From NCBI RefSeq assembly GCF_002844195.1, contig NZ_PEND01000002.1, positions 496,001 through 560,000 of the forward strand: 64,000 nt of DNA, in the 5' to 3' direction. Both the position numbers and the translations under genes were made by a program. Positions within the stretch are counted from its first letter, which is position 1. The number at the start of each line of letters is the position of its first letter. Origin of the DNA: Halegenticoccus soli. Lineage in GTDB: Archaea; Halobacteriota; Halobacteria; Halobacteriales; Haloferacaceae. The notes beneath the pieces are model-generated. The model was not told the origin of the DNA. It made no database searches and was given only the letters and a program-made list of their open reading frames with translations. This document shows positions 16,491 to 25,137 of the stretch, in pieces.

Positions 16491-17948
16491 TCATTCGACG
16501 CAGCAGCTCATCGCCGAGGTTTCCCGCCGAAACGCCTGACAGGCACGTTTGAACGCCTCGCCGAACGTCGGGAACGGATGGACCGTGTCGATGATGTCGT
16601 CGACGGTGAGCCCGAACTTCACCGCGAGCGCGGCTTCCATGATCATATCCGCTGCCCGCGGCGCGACCGCGTGGACGCCGACGATCTCGTCTGTCTCGTG
16701 GTGTTTGACCACCTGGACGAGTCCCCGCGTGTCTTCGACGGTCCGCGCCTTCGGCACGTCCGCCATCCGGACCGTCCGACACGAACAGGTGCCGTACTCG
16801 CCCACGTACTCCGACTCGGTGGTCCCCACGCTCGCCACTTCGGGGCTGGTGAATACGACGGCCGGGACAGCGCCGTAATCGATGGTCCTCCCCTCGTCGC
16901 CGAAAGCGTTCTTCACCGCGTGGTTGCCCTCCTTTGCGGCGACTGTCTCCAATTCGGGCTCGCCGATGACGTCGCCCGCGGCGTACACGTCGGGATTGGT
17001 CGTGCGGAGGTGCCGGTCGACGAGGACCGCACCGCGCTCGTCAGTGTCGACGCCGATGGTATCGAGGCCGATGTTCTCGCTGTTGGGTTGCACACCGGTC
17101 GCCACGAACAGATCCTCGGCTGCGAACGTTCGACTCTCGCCATCGACGACGGTTTCGACGCTGACGCCGGCTCCCTGCACCGCCGCTCCGCCGTCGGTGA
17201 CCGCCGACGTCACCCGTTGGAAGTCGTTGCCGGTGACGACCTCGATGCCCTCTTCGCGGAAGGACCGCCGTATCTCGCGGCCGAGTTGGCCCTCCATCCC
17301 GGACAGGACGCGCTCGGAGCGCTGGAGAATCGTCACGTCGACGCCGACGCGGCGGAGGATCTGGCCCCACTCCAGCGCGACGTAGCCGCCGCCGAGCACG
17401 ATGATGCTGTCGGGGAGCTCACGGCGATCGAGGATCGTTTCGCTGGTCTCGTAGTCGATGTCCTCGAGCCCGTCGACGGGCGCCGCCCACGGCGAACTCC
17501 CGGTCGCGATGAGGGCCTTCTCGCCCGTGATGCGTGCGCCCTCGTCTCGACCGTCGACGACTTCGACGGTCGTCGACTCGACGAACCGACCGTAGCCCTC
17601 GTAGATGTCGGTCCCGGAATGCTCGGCGACGTCGACGTAGTTCTCCCGGCGAAGTTGTCGGACGAGCCTGTCCTTTTCGTCGATCGCGGCCGACCAGTCG
17701 ATAGTCGGTTCGTCGCGACTGTACCCGACGGCGGTGAAGGGGTTGTGCGACGGCACAGAGGCGGCCTCCGCCATCGCGAGGAGATGCTTGCTCGGGACGC
17801 ACCCGACGTTCACGCACGTTCCGCCGAGCGGGAGTCCCGCGTTCACCATCGCGGCCGAGAGTCCGCGACCGCCGGCTTCGGTGATGGCGGCGAACGCCGC
17901 CGCACCGCCGCCGAGAACGACTAGATCGTAGTCGATCCCCCCTTTCAT
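16491..17948 (-). CDS. merA: Mercuric reductase MerA
   Basis: A 485-residue flavin disulfide reductase that reduces Hg(II) to Hg(0) with NADPH. Diagnostic features are the active-site GGTCVNVGCVPSK (about residues 39-51) and the vicinal cysteine pair just before the C-terminus (SCCVE), which passes Hg(II) to the active site. The NADPH site is VLGGGYVALEWG and the second FAD segment is YAAGDVIGEP. The N-terminal heavy-metal-binding domain of many bacterial MerA proteins is absent, as is usual in short forms. I chose the ATG at 17948. A divergent ArsR-type regulator gene starts 178 bp away and is the likely controller. Confidence 0.92.
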   Translation of the reverse strand: MKGGIDYDLVVLGGGAAAFAAITEAGGRGLSAAMVNAGLPLGGTCVNVGCVPSKHLLAMAEAASVPSHNPFTAVGYSRDEPTIDWSAAIDEKDRLVRQLRRENYVDVAEHSGTDIYEGYGRFVESTTVEVVDGRDEGARITGEKALIATGSSPWAAPVDGLEDIDYETSETILDRRELPDSIIVLGGGYVALEWGQILRRVGVDVTILQRSERVLSGMEGQLGREIRRSFREEGIEVVTGNDFQRVTSAVTDGGAAVQGAGVSVETVVDGESRTFAAEDLFVATGVQPNSENIGLDTIGVDTDERGAVLVDRHLRTTNPDVYAAGDVIGEPELETVAAKEGNHAVKNAFGDEGRTIDYGAVPAVVFTSPEVASVGTTESEYVGEYGTCSCRTVRMADVPKARTVEDTRGLVQVVKHHETDEIVGVHAVAPRAADMIMEAALAVKFGLTVDDIIDTVHPFPTFGEAFKRACQAFRRETSAMSCCVE

Positions 17949-17986
17949 TTCAATAGTCGTTTGAGTATTGTCCCATATGATAGTAT

Positions 17987-18024
17987 CGATTCGGACTGAT
18001 CGGTCACTCCATCCCTGCGAATCG
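17987..18024. promoter_or_regulatory. Inverted repeat in the merA/arsR divergent region
   Basis: Perfect 7-bp arms CGATTCG (17987-17993) and CGAATCG (18018-18024) are separated by 24 bp, placing the half-sites about three helical turns apart between the two divergent genes. This is a candidate operator only. Confidence 0.3.
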
Positions 18025-18096
18025 TCAGAACGATTTCTCGGCGTTATTTCCCCGCTTCTCCCGTCTGACACGGGAACGGCTCGTAATCCGGAAGGA

Positions 18097-18104
18097 CTAT
18101 ACTT
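18097..18104 (+). promoter_or_regulatory. TATA-like box for the ArsR-type gene
   Basis: CTATACTT is centred about 27 bp before the ATG at 18127, giving a leaderless transcript. Confidence 0.6.
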
Positions 18105-18126
18105 TGATGGTCTAAAGGATGTTGTA

Positions 18127-18498
18127 ATGAGTATCCGGCTGCTCCAGTCGACCGCTGACGTCCACGAAGCGCGCGCGCACATCTTCAGCGCGCTCAGCGA
18201 CCCGACCCGGCTACGGATTTTCCAGGCACTCGTCGAGGCGGGCCACCCGCTAAACGTCACTGAACTGTGCGACCGAACGGGTCTAGAGCCGAATCTCGTG
18301 TCGCATCACCTTCAGTGTCTCAAGAACTGCCAGCTCGTCGACTCCGAGCGCGACGGTCGGAAAAAGTACTACGAGGTGAGTAGACCCGAGGCGGTCGAGA
18401 TGCTCGCCCTCGCGGACGACTGCATCCGCCGGAACGTCGAAAGCGTCCTCGGGTGCGAGATCGTCACGAGCGACTCCGACGCCGCAGACGACGAGTGA
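18127..18498 (+). CDS. ArsR-family metal-responsive repressor
   Basis: A 123-residue winged-helix regulator. Residues 15-95 show the ArsR fold (ARAHIFSALSDPTRLRIFQAL ... NVTELCDRTGLEPNLVSHHLQCLKNCQLV). Cysteines occur in ELC, HLQC, KNC, the DDC before IRRN, and LGC; some could bind Hg(II) or another thiophilic metal. I use the ATG at 18127, directly downstream of its TATA box; a longer upstream extension has no typical sequence. Its position divergent from merA suggests it takes the role that MerR plays in bacteria. Confidence 0.88.
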   Translation: MSIRLLQSTADVHEARAHIFSALSDPTRLRIFQALVEAGHPLNVTELCDRTGLEPNLVSHHLQCLKNCQLVDSERDGRKKYYEVSRPEAVEMLALADDCIRRNVESVLGCEIVTSDSDAADDE

Positions 18499-18771
18499 CG
18501 GCGCGGAACCGGCGGCGCGCGACCTCTGCTGTCCCGTTTCGAACTGCCCGGTGGTGCAGCGCTTCTCAGCGGACTCCCGGCGGTGCTCCCTCTGGTCGGT
18601 TCCCGGGGTCTCATCGCCACTTAGTAGCTACCTGTTCACTCTTCGGCCCCCCGGCGGGGGACGCAGTCGTGAGAGAAACCAGCCCTCCGGCGTCGTTTGA
18701 CTCGGACGGATCGAAACGCCGAAACCCGCCGTCGAAACCCCGCGGGTCGATTTCCTATCGCAGTATGCGAT

Positions 18772-19686
18772 TCATCCTTCGCTGAACGCCCGGACCGTCT
18801 CGAACGACGAATCGGCGACCGCGGCGGCGACCGCGGGCACGTCGATCGAATCGGACACCTCGGCCGGGTGCTTGCGCCGGAAGTAGCGGACGAGGTTCGA
18901 CACGTCGCGTTCGAGCAGCTCCCGGGCGTTGTCGTGGTCGGTCGGCACCGCCTGCGGCCAGTCGAAGATCGTCACCCCCCGCTCGCTGACGGCCACGTTG
19001 TACTCGCTCATGTCCGCGTGGACGAACCCCTCCTCGTACGCGGTCGCGACCTCGCGGAGGACCAGATCGAGCACGCCGACGACCTGCGTCGAATCGAGTT
19101 TCGTGCGCGCGAGCTCCACCCCCTCGAGCTTGTCCATGACGATCGCGTGGCGGTTGTGATCGACCGGGCGCGGAACCGAGACCCGTGGGAAGAGCGTTTC
19201 GAGCGCCTCGTACTCGCGTTCCGCCGCCTTTCGCGCGGTGTAGAGCCAGGAGACGTGGTGCCGATCGGCGGTGTAGTCGCGCCCCCTGCTCACCTTCCGG
19301 AAGTTCGTGTACCCCTCGCGATGGAACTTCAGCGCGAGCGGCTTGTACGACTGCACCTCGTACACGTCGCTCTCCTTGCCGACTCCGAGGGACGCGCCGA
19401 CTCCCCGGATCGTGTCGCGCTCGGAGAACGCCCGCAGCGCGAGCGCGTCGTACCCCTCGAACTCCAGCTGGTATCCCTCGTACTGGATCGTCTTCCGGAC
19501 GACGAGGTCCCGCTTCATGCACCGATCGAGGCGGTACTCCACCTCCTCGGGCGTCAGCCCCGAGTACTCCGGGAGCTTCTCCCGGTTCACCCAGCGGCTG
19601 AAGCGCATGCCCTGCTCGATACCCGACAGCAGATAGAAGTCCTCGGGTTCGAGGTCGGCCATCACGCCCGCAACGTTCCGAACCAT
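18772..19686 (-). CDS. rio2: RIO-type serine/threonine kinase Rio2
   Basis: A 304-residue atypical kinase/ATPase needed for small ribosomal subunit maturation in archaea and eukaryotes. Residues 10-85 form the Rio2-specific winged helix (LEPEDFYLLSGIEQGM ... RLDRCMKRDLV). The ATP loop is GVGKESDVYEV, the catalytic loop HADMSEYNV and the metal-binding segment IFDWPQAV. I use the ATG at 19686 because it lies about 25 bp after a CTTTTAGG box. The preceding 273 bp (18499-18771), between arsR and this gene's stop, show no coding pattern. Confidence 0.95.
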   Translation of the reverse strand: MVRNVAGVMADLEPEDFYLLSGIEQGMRFSRWVNREKLPEYSGLTPEEVEYRLDRCMKRDLVVRKTIQYEGYQLEFEGYDALALRAFSERDTIRGVGASLGVGKESDVYEVQSYKPLALKFHREGYTNFRKVSRGRDYTADRHHVSWLYTARKAAEREYEALETLFPRVSVPRPVDHNRHAIVMDKLEGVELARTKLDSTQVVGVLDLVLREVATAYEEGFVHADMSEYNVAVSERGVTIFDWPQAVPTDHDNARELLERDVSNLVRYFRRKHPAEVSDSIDVPAVAAAVADSSFETVRAFSEG

Positions 19687-19707
19687 AGCGGAAGCAGGGC
19701 CCCGCGG

Positions 19708-19715
19708 CCTAAAAG
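19708..19715 (-). promoter_or_regulatory. TATA-like box for rio2
   Basis: The minus-strand sequence CTTTTAGG is centred about 25 bp before the rio2 ATG. A 14-bp perfect AT-rich palindrome (ATATATCGATATAT, 19750-19763) lies further upstream. Confidence 0.5.
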
Positions 19716-19857
19716 AACCGCGAGTCGGCGTTTGCCCACCTGGTAAATGATATATCGATATATGAAATGTCGGGCGAAAGCGGTCGATCCAGGGACCGGA
19801 GAACGTCACCTCTCGGGATCGGTGAACCGACCGTCTAACTCGCCGATCGGCGAGAGA

Positions 19858-20211
19858 CTAATCCCGTTCTCTTTCGACCGCTTCGCGATACGTCTCCAGC
19901 CACTCGGCGACGGCCTCCATGATCGGTTCGAGCGCCGAACCGGCTTCGGTGAGCGAGTACTCCACTTCGACGGGCCGCGTGTCCTTGACCTCTCGCCGTA
20001 CAAGGTGAACCGCTTCGAGGTCCTGGAGCGACTGAGAGAGGACCTTGTCGGAGATGTCGTCGATCCGGCGTTTGAATTCGTTGTATCGGAGCGGGCCGTC
20101 GAGGAGAAGGTGCTCCAGGATGAGGCGGTTCCACTTCTTCCCGGTCAGGCGAACGACTTCCCAGTGCTCTCCGGACTCCGGCGTGAATATGTAGTCGTCT
20201 CGGCGCTTCAT
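19858..20211 (-). CDS. HxlR-family helix-turn-helix regulator
   Basis: A 117-residue winged-helix protein of the HxlR/MarR-like group. The pattern VRLTGKKWNRLILEHLLLDG ... YNEFKRRI ... ISDKVLSQSLQDLEAVHLVRR matches the family's recognition helix and wing, ending in the usual long C-terminal dimerisation helix (LEPIMEAVAEWLETYREAV). In place of the common N-terminal Cys it has a TPES stretch, so redox sensing is unlikely. No adjacent target is obvious. Confidence 0.88.
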   Translation of the reverse strand: MKRRDDYIFTPESGEHWEVVRLTGKKWNRLILEHLLLDGPLRYNEFKRRIDDISDKVLSQSLQDLEAVHLVRREVKDTRPVEVEYSLTEAGSALEPIMEAVAEWLETYREAVERERD

Positions 20212-20485
20212 GTGACCAGTACGTCCACGACGACCTTACTCTTCCTCCGGGGGCCTCTCCGCCGCGTCGGAACTCCGAGAAACGCACGTCGGTACGTCGA
20301 AGGCCCGCGCGGGAGGGGGGACTCGAAACGGTAGTCGTAGGCGACTTCCCTTGCGGTACGTAACGCACTCCGATTCGAGTTACGGTCGTTTCGATCCGCC
20401 CGTAGACGGTTCGTGAGGTGCTCACCAACATGTTAGAATTATTTCATTATCTCGGCGACCCAACCGTCGTTTGCAGGTGAACCCA

Positions 20486-20860
20486 ATGACAGAAACGACG
20501 AAATGGCTCTCGGCGGCTAACGCGCTCCTCGGACTGTGGCTGATCGTGGCGCCGTTCATCTACAGCACGACGTCCGCGGGGCTGTGGAACGACGTCATCG
20601 TCGGGGCGCTCGTCGCCTCCATCGGGGCGTACAACTACTACCTCACCACAAAAGGGAAGGAGGTCAGCGCGACGGGAGCGGGTGCGAACACGTTGCTCGG
20701 ACTGTGGATGATCGCGGCTCCCTTCGTCCTCGGCGTGAGCGGTGCCGCGTTCTGGAGTGACCTCGCGGTCGGCGTACTCGTCGCGTCGTTCGCCGGGTAC
20801 AACGCCTACGTGAGCCGTCGGGGCCCCGACGCGCAAGCGAGAGCGGACCATGCCGCGTAG
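20486..20860 (+). CDS. SPW-repeat membrane protein
   Basis: A 124-residue integral membrane protein with two SPW repeats. Each repeat has the pattern N-LLGLWLI-APF followed by a W-x-D/N-x-x-VG segment (about residues 10-55 and 65-112), giving four membrane helices. The ATG at 20486 follows GCAGGTGA, a reasonable ribosome-binding site, and an AT-rich region at 20436-20450. The family's function is unknown. Confidence 0.85.
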   Translation: MTETTKWLSAANALLGLWLIVAPFIYSTTSAGLWNDVIVGALVASIGAYNYYLTTKGKEVSATGAGANTLLGLWMIAAPFVLGVSGAAFWSDLAVGVLVASFAGYNAYVSRRGPDAQARADHAA

Positions 20861-20882
20861 GGGAGCGCGGGCGTTTCGGCCG

Positions 20883-22466
20883 TCACCGCTCTTCCTCCCG
20901 CTCGAACAGCAGCGCGAGCAGGCGGCTCAACCCGACCCGCACGTGCTCGTGGAAGGTAGCCGCCGAGATGTCGAACGAGGCGGCAATGTCCTCGCCGGAA
21001 CGCTCCCGCGGCCACTCGAAGTACCCGGCGTAGTAGGCCGCGCTGAGCATCGACAGCTGTCGGTCCGTCAGTCTCCCCTCCAGTTCGCTCCAGTACTCGT
21101 CGACGCTCCGGGTCGGTCGGCGGACCTCCCGCTTCGCCGTCAGTTCCGCCCCGTCGAACGTCGACCGCACCGCCGCGACGATCCCGTTCACGTCCGCGTT
21201 CGACGGCGCTTCCGCGATCAGCCGCATCTCCCCCTCGGCGGCGACGGCGGTTCGAACCGTCGCTCCGCGGTCGGCGAGCGTGAGTACGATGGACGGCTCC
21301 GCGACCGTGCACTCCAGCCGGCACCCGTCGTCGTACTCGCGGACGACCGTCACGTTCTCGACGGGCGCCGACGCTCGGAGCCGATCTCGAACCGCCGCGG
21401 CGGACGCCCCCCGAACGGTGAGGTACTTCAGCACCGAACCGGCCGTGACCGGAACGAATCCGGTGAGCTCGATCTCGCAGTCCGCCGCGTCGGACACCGC
21501 GGCCAGAAACGACGCCGAACCGTCGAGGCGGAACGCGAGTTCGTTCACGTAGTCCGCGTACAGCAGCCGGCGGTTCTCGATGGCGTTGATCGCGTACCCG
21601 ATCGTCTCGCCGAGCACTTCGAACGTCGATCGACCCGACGCGTCGAACGCGTCGGCCGCCGCGGCGTGGACGACGAGCGCGCCCGAAATGACGTTTCGGT
21701 AGCGGATCGGCACTGCGACGTAGGACCGGTACCCCCGATCGACGACCGCCGACAGGACCGGATCGTCGACCGACTCCCCCTCGGCGGCGCTGACGACCGT
21801 CGCGGAGCCGTCGTCGAACGCCGCCCCCACCCCGCTCCGGTCGATCGCGTCGCCGTCTCCGCCCGCACTCGTTCGCTCGCGCAGTCGGCCGGTGTCGGGG
21901 TCGCGGGCCGCGATCCAGACGAACTCGGAGAACGCCGAATCGGCGAGGCGCGAGCACACGATCCCCTCGAGTTCGTCCCGGGTCTCCACGTCGAAGAGCG
22001 ACTGGACGATCTCCCGGACGAGGATCCCGATCCGGTTCACCGTCCTGAACTGCCGGTTCCGTCGCTCGACTCGAAGCTCTCCGAGTTTCCGTTCCGTGAC
22101 GTCCAGGTGGTGTACGAGCGCGTACCAGTCGCTCTCGTGTCGGAATCGGACGATCCGCACGGTGAACCAGCGCCGTTCGTCGGGACCGTGGCAGGGATAC
22201 TCGAAGGAGAACTCGTCGCGTTCGCCCGAGAGGACGGTTCGGACGCCGCGGGCGGCCGTCGCCGCGTCGTCGCGGGCGTTCCCGTCGCAGACGGTCAGGT
22301 AGCTGTCGCCGACCACGCCGGGCGAGCCGACGATTCCGTTTCGGTCGGCGAGGTCGCGCCACGCTCGATTCGTGTAGACGATCGTTCCATCGCGGTCGAG
22401 TATCGCGGTCTGCGTCGGCAGCGCGTCGAGTCCGGCCTGCGCGAACGGATGTGTTCCTAACTCCAT
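20883..22466 (-). CDS. PAS/GAF/Bat-type sensor-regulator
   Basis: A 527-residue haloarchaeal one-component regulator. A PAS domain (about residues 15-130: TAILDRDGTIVYTNRAWRDL ... VHHLDVTERK) is followed by a GAF domain (about 145-310), a bacterioopsin-activator-type GAF/HTH-associated domain (about 315-450) and a C-terminal HTH_10 (LTDRQLSMLSAAYYAGYF ... IAASFDISAATFHEHVR). A GTG 87 bp upstream is possible, but a CGCTTTTACC box near 22570 would put the transcript start inside that extension, so I chose the ATG at 22466. The regulated genes are unknown. Confidence 0.87.
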   Translation of the reverse strand: MELGTHPFAQAGLDALPTQTAILDRDGTIVYTNRAWRDLADRNGIVGSPGVVGDSYLTVCDGNARDDAATAARGVRTVLSGERDEFSFEYPCHGPDERRWFTVRIVRFRHESDWYALVHHLDVTERKLGELRVERRNRQFRTVNRIGILVREIVQSLFDVETRDELEGIVCSRLADSAFSEFVWIAARDPDTGRLRERTSAGGDGDAIDRSGVGAAFDDGSATVVSAAEGESVDDPVLSAVVDRGYRSYVAVPIRYRNVISGALVVHAAAADAFDASGRSTFEVLGETIGYAINAIENRRLLYADYVNELAFRLDGSASFLAAVSDAADCEIELTGFVPVTAGSVLKYLTVRGASAAAVRDRLRASAPVENVTVVREYDDGCRLECTVAEPSIVLTLADRGATVRTAVAAEGEMRLIAEAPSNADVNGIVAAVRSTFDGAELTAKREVRRPTRSVDEYWSELEGRLTDRQLSMLSAAYYAGYFEWPRERSGEDIAASFDISAATFHEHVRVGLSRLLALLFEREEER

Positions 22467-22652
22467 GAGTACGGGCGGCGTTCGACCGAACGCGGCGTCT
22501 GCGCGGCGAGCGGCGGTCAGCGGCGGAGACGCCTCGGAGAACGCGTCCGGCACCTTGTGAACAGGACGGTAAAAGCGTGTTCCCTGCGTGTGCGAGGCCG
22601 ATCAGCGGCCGCGGCTCGTAACCGATTTGCGGCCGCTCGCCGTAGCCCGGGT

Positions 22653-23462
22653 ATGGACGATCCGTCACGGGCGGACTGGCGGCTCATCGGCGAGGAGTCG
22701 TGGTCCGGCCCGATGAACATGGCGCTCGACGAGATCGCGGCCGAAACCGCCGCCGCGGGCGGCCCGCGGACGCTTCGCGTGTACCGCTGGGAGCCGAGCA
22801 CGCTCTCTCTGGGGTACCGGCAGGACCCGGACACGGTCGACTGGGACTACTGCGAGCGCGAGGGGATCGCGGTCACCCGCCGGCAGACCGGCGGCGGCGG
22901 CATCTACCACGACAGCTACGGCGACGTCTCGTACTCCATCGTCGGGCCGAAGGACGAACTACCCGGAAACCTCATGGACTGCTACCGGCTGCTTTTGACG
23001 CCGATCCTGGACGCGTTCGACCGAATGGGCGTCGACGCCGGGTTCGCCGACGAGCCGCTGCCGGCGATCCACCCGCCCGCCTGTTACCTCCGGGAACTTC
23101 ACCCGGCCCACGACGTCACCGCCGGCGGCCGGAAGATAAGTGGGAACGCCCAGTACCGGCGGCGGAACGCCGTCATCCAGCACGGCTCTCTCACGTTCTC
23201 GGTCCGCGCGGCGCGCCACCTCTCGACGTTCGCGGCCCCCGCCACCAGCCCCGAGGAGTTCGAAGCGCGCGTCACCGGCATCGACGAACAGGCGGACGTG
23301 TCGCGCGGAGAGGCCGTCGCCGCGGTCGAATCCGCCCTCGCCGAGTGGGCCGACGCGACGCGCGGATCGTGGACGGAGGACGAAGTCTCTCTCGCGCGCG
23401 AGCGCGCGAGAGAAAAATACGAGAGCGACGACTGGGTCCGCCGCCGTCCGGACGACAGGTGA
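22653..23462 (+). CDS. lplA: Lipoate-protein ligase A family protein
   Basis: A 269-residue member of the biotin/lipoate ligase fold that would attach lipoate (or octanoate) to E2 or GcvH lipoyl domains. It shows the lipoate-binding motif RRQTGGGGIYHD and the catalytic-lysine region GRKISGNAQYRR, with HGSL after it. The ATG at 22653 is the family start. It is divergent from the PAS/Bat gene. A protein of this family could also be a transferase without ligase activity. Confidence 0.88.
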   Translation: MDDPSRADWRLIGEESWSGPMNMALDEIAAETAAAGGPRTLRVYRWEPSTLSLGYRQDPDTVDWDYCEREGIAVTRRQTGGGGIYHDSYGDVSYSIVGPKDELPGNLMDCYRLLLTPILDAFDRMGVDAGFADEPLPAIHPPACYLRELHPAHDVTAGGRKISGNAQYRRRNAVIQHGSLTFSVRAARHLSTFAAPATSPEEFEARVTGIDEQADVSRGEAVAAVESALAEWADATRGSWTEDEVSLARERAREKYESDDWVRRRPDDR

Positions 23463-23480
23463 GCGCGCCGGCCGGTCGAA

Positions 23481-24044
23481 TCAGGCTCGGAAGCCGAAGC
23501 GGTCGCCCTCGTCGCCGCCGAGCTCGGCCCGCACCGCGTCGTAAATCTCCCCCACGGGCGGCGCGGCGCGCGTCGGATCGAGCCAGTGGTCGCCGACCCA
23601 CCGGTAACGAACGGTCCGCGATTCGTCGACGAGGAAGCACGAGCGCTTCGACCGTCGGACCAGCCCGAACGCTCGGTACTCGACGCCGAACGCGCGCGTT
23701 ATTTCGAGGTCGGAATCGGAGTACAGCGGGAATCCGAGGCTCAGCCGGTCGATGAACCGCCTGTGCACGCTCGCGCTCGACTTGCTGACGCCGACGACCT
23801 GCAGTCTGTCGTCGCTCGCGAACCAGCCGAAGTCGCGGAAGGAACACCACTCGCGGACGCAGTCGGGCGAGAAGTCGCCCGTGTAAAAACACAGCAGGAC
23901 CGGTCGCTCCGCGAGCAGCGCCGACAGCGGCGTCTCCGTTACGCCCCCGTCCGGCCGGACGAGCGTCCCCCCGACGTCCGGGGCGGTTTCCCCCACCGCC
24001 AGGCCGTCGGAGCCTCCCTTCGTTCGGTTTTCGAATCCAGCCAT
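23481..24044 (-). CDS. Peroxiredoxin, BCP/PrxQ-like
   Basis: A 187-residue AhpC/TSA-family peroxidase. The active-site stretch FYTGDFSPDCVREWC carries the peroxidatic Cys and a second Cys five residues later, the spacing of the BCP/PrxQ subgroup, so a disulfide within the same helix is expected. The usual Pro-x-x-x-Thr is changed to TGDFSPDC. The later part, VVGVSKSSASVHRRFIDRLSLGFPLYSD, is typical. It starts at the ATG at 24044 and is convergent with the lipoate ligase gene. The electron donor is not evident. Confidence 0.85.
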   Translation of the reverse strand: MAGFENRTKGGSDGLAVGETAPDVGGTLVRPDGGVTETPLSALLAERPVLLCFYTGDFSPDCVREWCSFRDFGWFASDDRLQVVGVSKSSASVHRRFIDRLSLGFPLYSDSDLEITRAFGVEYRAFGLVRRSKRSCFLVDESRTVRYRWVGDHWLDPTRAAPPVGEIYDAVRAELGGDEGDRFGFRA

Positions 24045-24142
24045 ACCCCCGAGTCCCGAGCGACCCCTAAAGCTCTTCGCAAGCCGGACGCCTCGACGGG
24101 GACTCCGAAGCCCCTTTGAGGGTTCACTGCCTGCGCTCGGGC

Positions 24143-24973
24143 ATGCGAGTCGGAGCACACGTATCCATCGCCGGCGGCGTCGACAACGCGGTCGAACGGC
24201 AGCTCGACGTCGGCGGCAACTGCGGACAGATCTTCACTCACTCCCCGCAGGTGTGGCGGGATCCCGACATCGACGACGGCGAGGCGGAGCGGTTCCGCGC
24301 GGGCACCCGAGAGCGCCTCGACGGCCCCTGGGTCATCCACTCGTCCTACCTCGTCAACCTCTGCACCCCGAAGGACGACCTCCGCGCGAAGTCCGTCGAC
24401 AGCATGCAGAAGGAGGTCGACGCGGCGGCGCAACTCGGCGTCGAGTACGTGAACGTCCACCTCGGCGCGCACACCGGCGCGGGGACGGAACGGGGCCTCG
24501 CGAACGCCGCGAGCGCGCTCGACGAGCTCGACGTGCCGGACGGGGTGACGGTTCTCGTCGAGAGCGACGCCGGCAGCGGAACGAAGCTCGGCGGCGACTT
24601 CGAGCACCTCGCGACCGTCCTGGAGGCGAGCGACCAGGACCTCGACGTCTGTCTCGACACCGCCCACGCCTTCGCCGCGGGCTACGACCTCTCGACCGCG
24701 ACTGGCGTCGAGAACGCCGTCCGCGAGTTCGACGACGTGATCGGCCTCGACCGCCTCAAGTGCGTCCACCTCAACGACTCGAAGCACGCCTGCGGAACCA
24801 ACAAGGACGAGCACGCCCACATCGGCGAGGGGCTGATCGGCGAGGAGGGGATGCGCGCGATCGTCAACTACCCCGACCTGCGCGACGTGCCGCTCGTGCT
24901 CGAAACCCCGAACGAGGACGGCAAGGGGTTCGCGTGGAACATCGAGCGCGTGAGGGAACTCAGAGAGAACTGA
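24143..24973 (+). CDS. nfo: Endonuclease IV (AP endonuclease)
   Basis: A 276-residue TIM-barrel nuclease that cleaves DNA at abasic sites in base-excision repair, using three zinc ions. Ligand-bearing motifs are [11 protein letters not shown] at the N-terminus, [52 protein letters not shown], and [12 protein letters not shown] near the end. The ATG at 24143 gives the family's standard N-terminus MRVGAHVS. Confidence 0.96.
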   Translation: MRVGAHVSIAGGVDNAVERQLDVGGNCGQIFTHSPQVWRDPDIDDGEAERFRAGTRERLDGPWVIHSSYLVNLCTPKDDLRAKSVDSMQKEVDAAAQLGVEYVNVHLGAHTGAGTERGLANAASALDELDVPDGVTVLVESDAGSGTKLGGDFEHLATVLEASDQDLDVCLDTAHAFAAGYDLSTATGVENAVREFDDVIGLDRLKCVHLNDSKHACGTNKDEHAHIGEGLIGEEGMRAIVNYPDLRDVPLVLETPNEDGKGFAWNIERVRELREN

Positions 24974-25106
24974 GGCGTCCGGCTATCGCCGATCGGCCGT
25001 CGGACCGGGCATTTCGATCGGCCGTCGAGTCCGGCACTCCGATCGCGCCCGCTCTTTCGATCGCACCTGATCCCTCGACGGCGACCGGTCGACCGGTCGC
25101 GGCGCG

Positions 25107-25114
25107 AACTTTTG
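25107..25114 (+). promoter_or_regulatory. TATA-like box for the BtuF-like gene
   Basis: AACTTTTG is centred about 27 bp before the ATG at 25138; a leaderless transcript is expected. Confidence 0.5.
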
Positions 25115-25137
25115 CCCGTTCGACCCCTACCCGGACC

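Noticed and set aside
16443-17970. Shared CAATAC-TCAA sequence before tlpA and merA as a regulon motif
   Set aside because: The two copies differ by an indel, and both lie about where the core promoter should be, so simple promoter similarity is enough.
19750-19763. 14-bp palindrome ATATATCGATATAT upstream of rio2 as an operator
   Set aside because: AT-alternating sequence of this kind arises readily around archaeal promoters, and rio2 has a better TATA box closer to its start.
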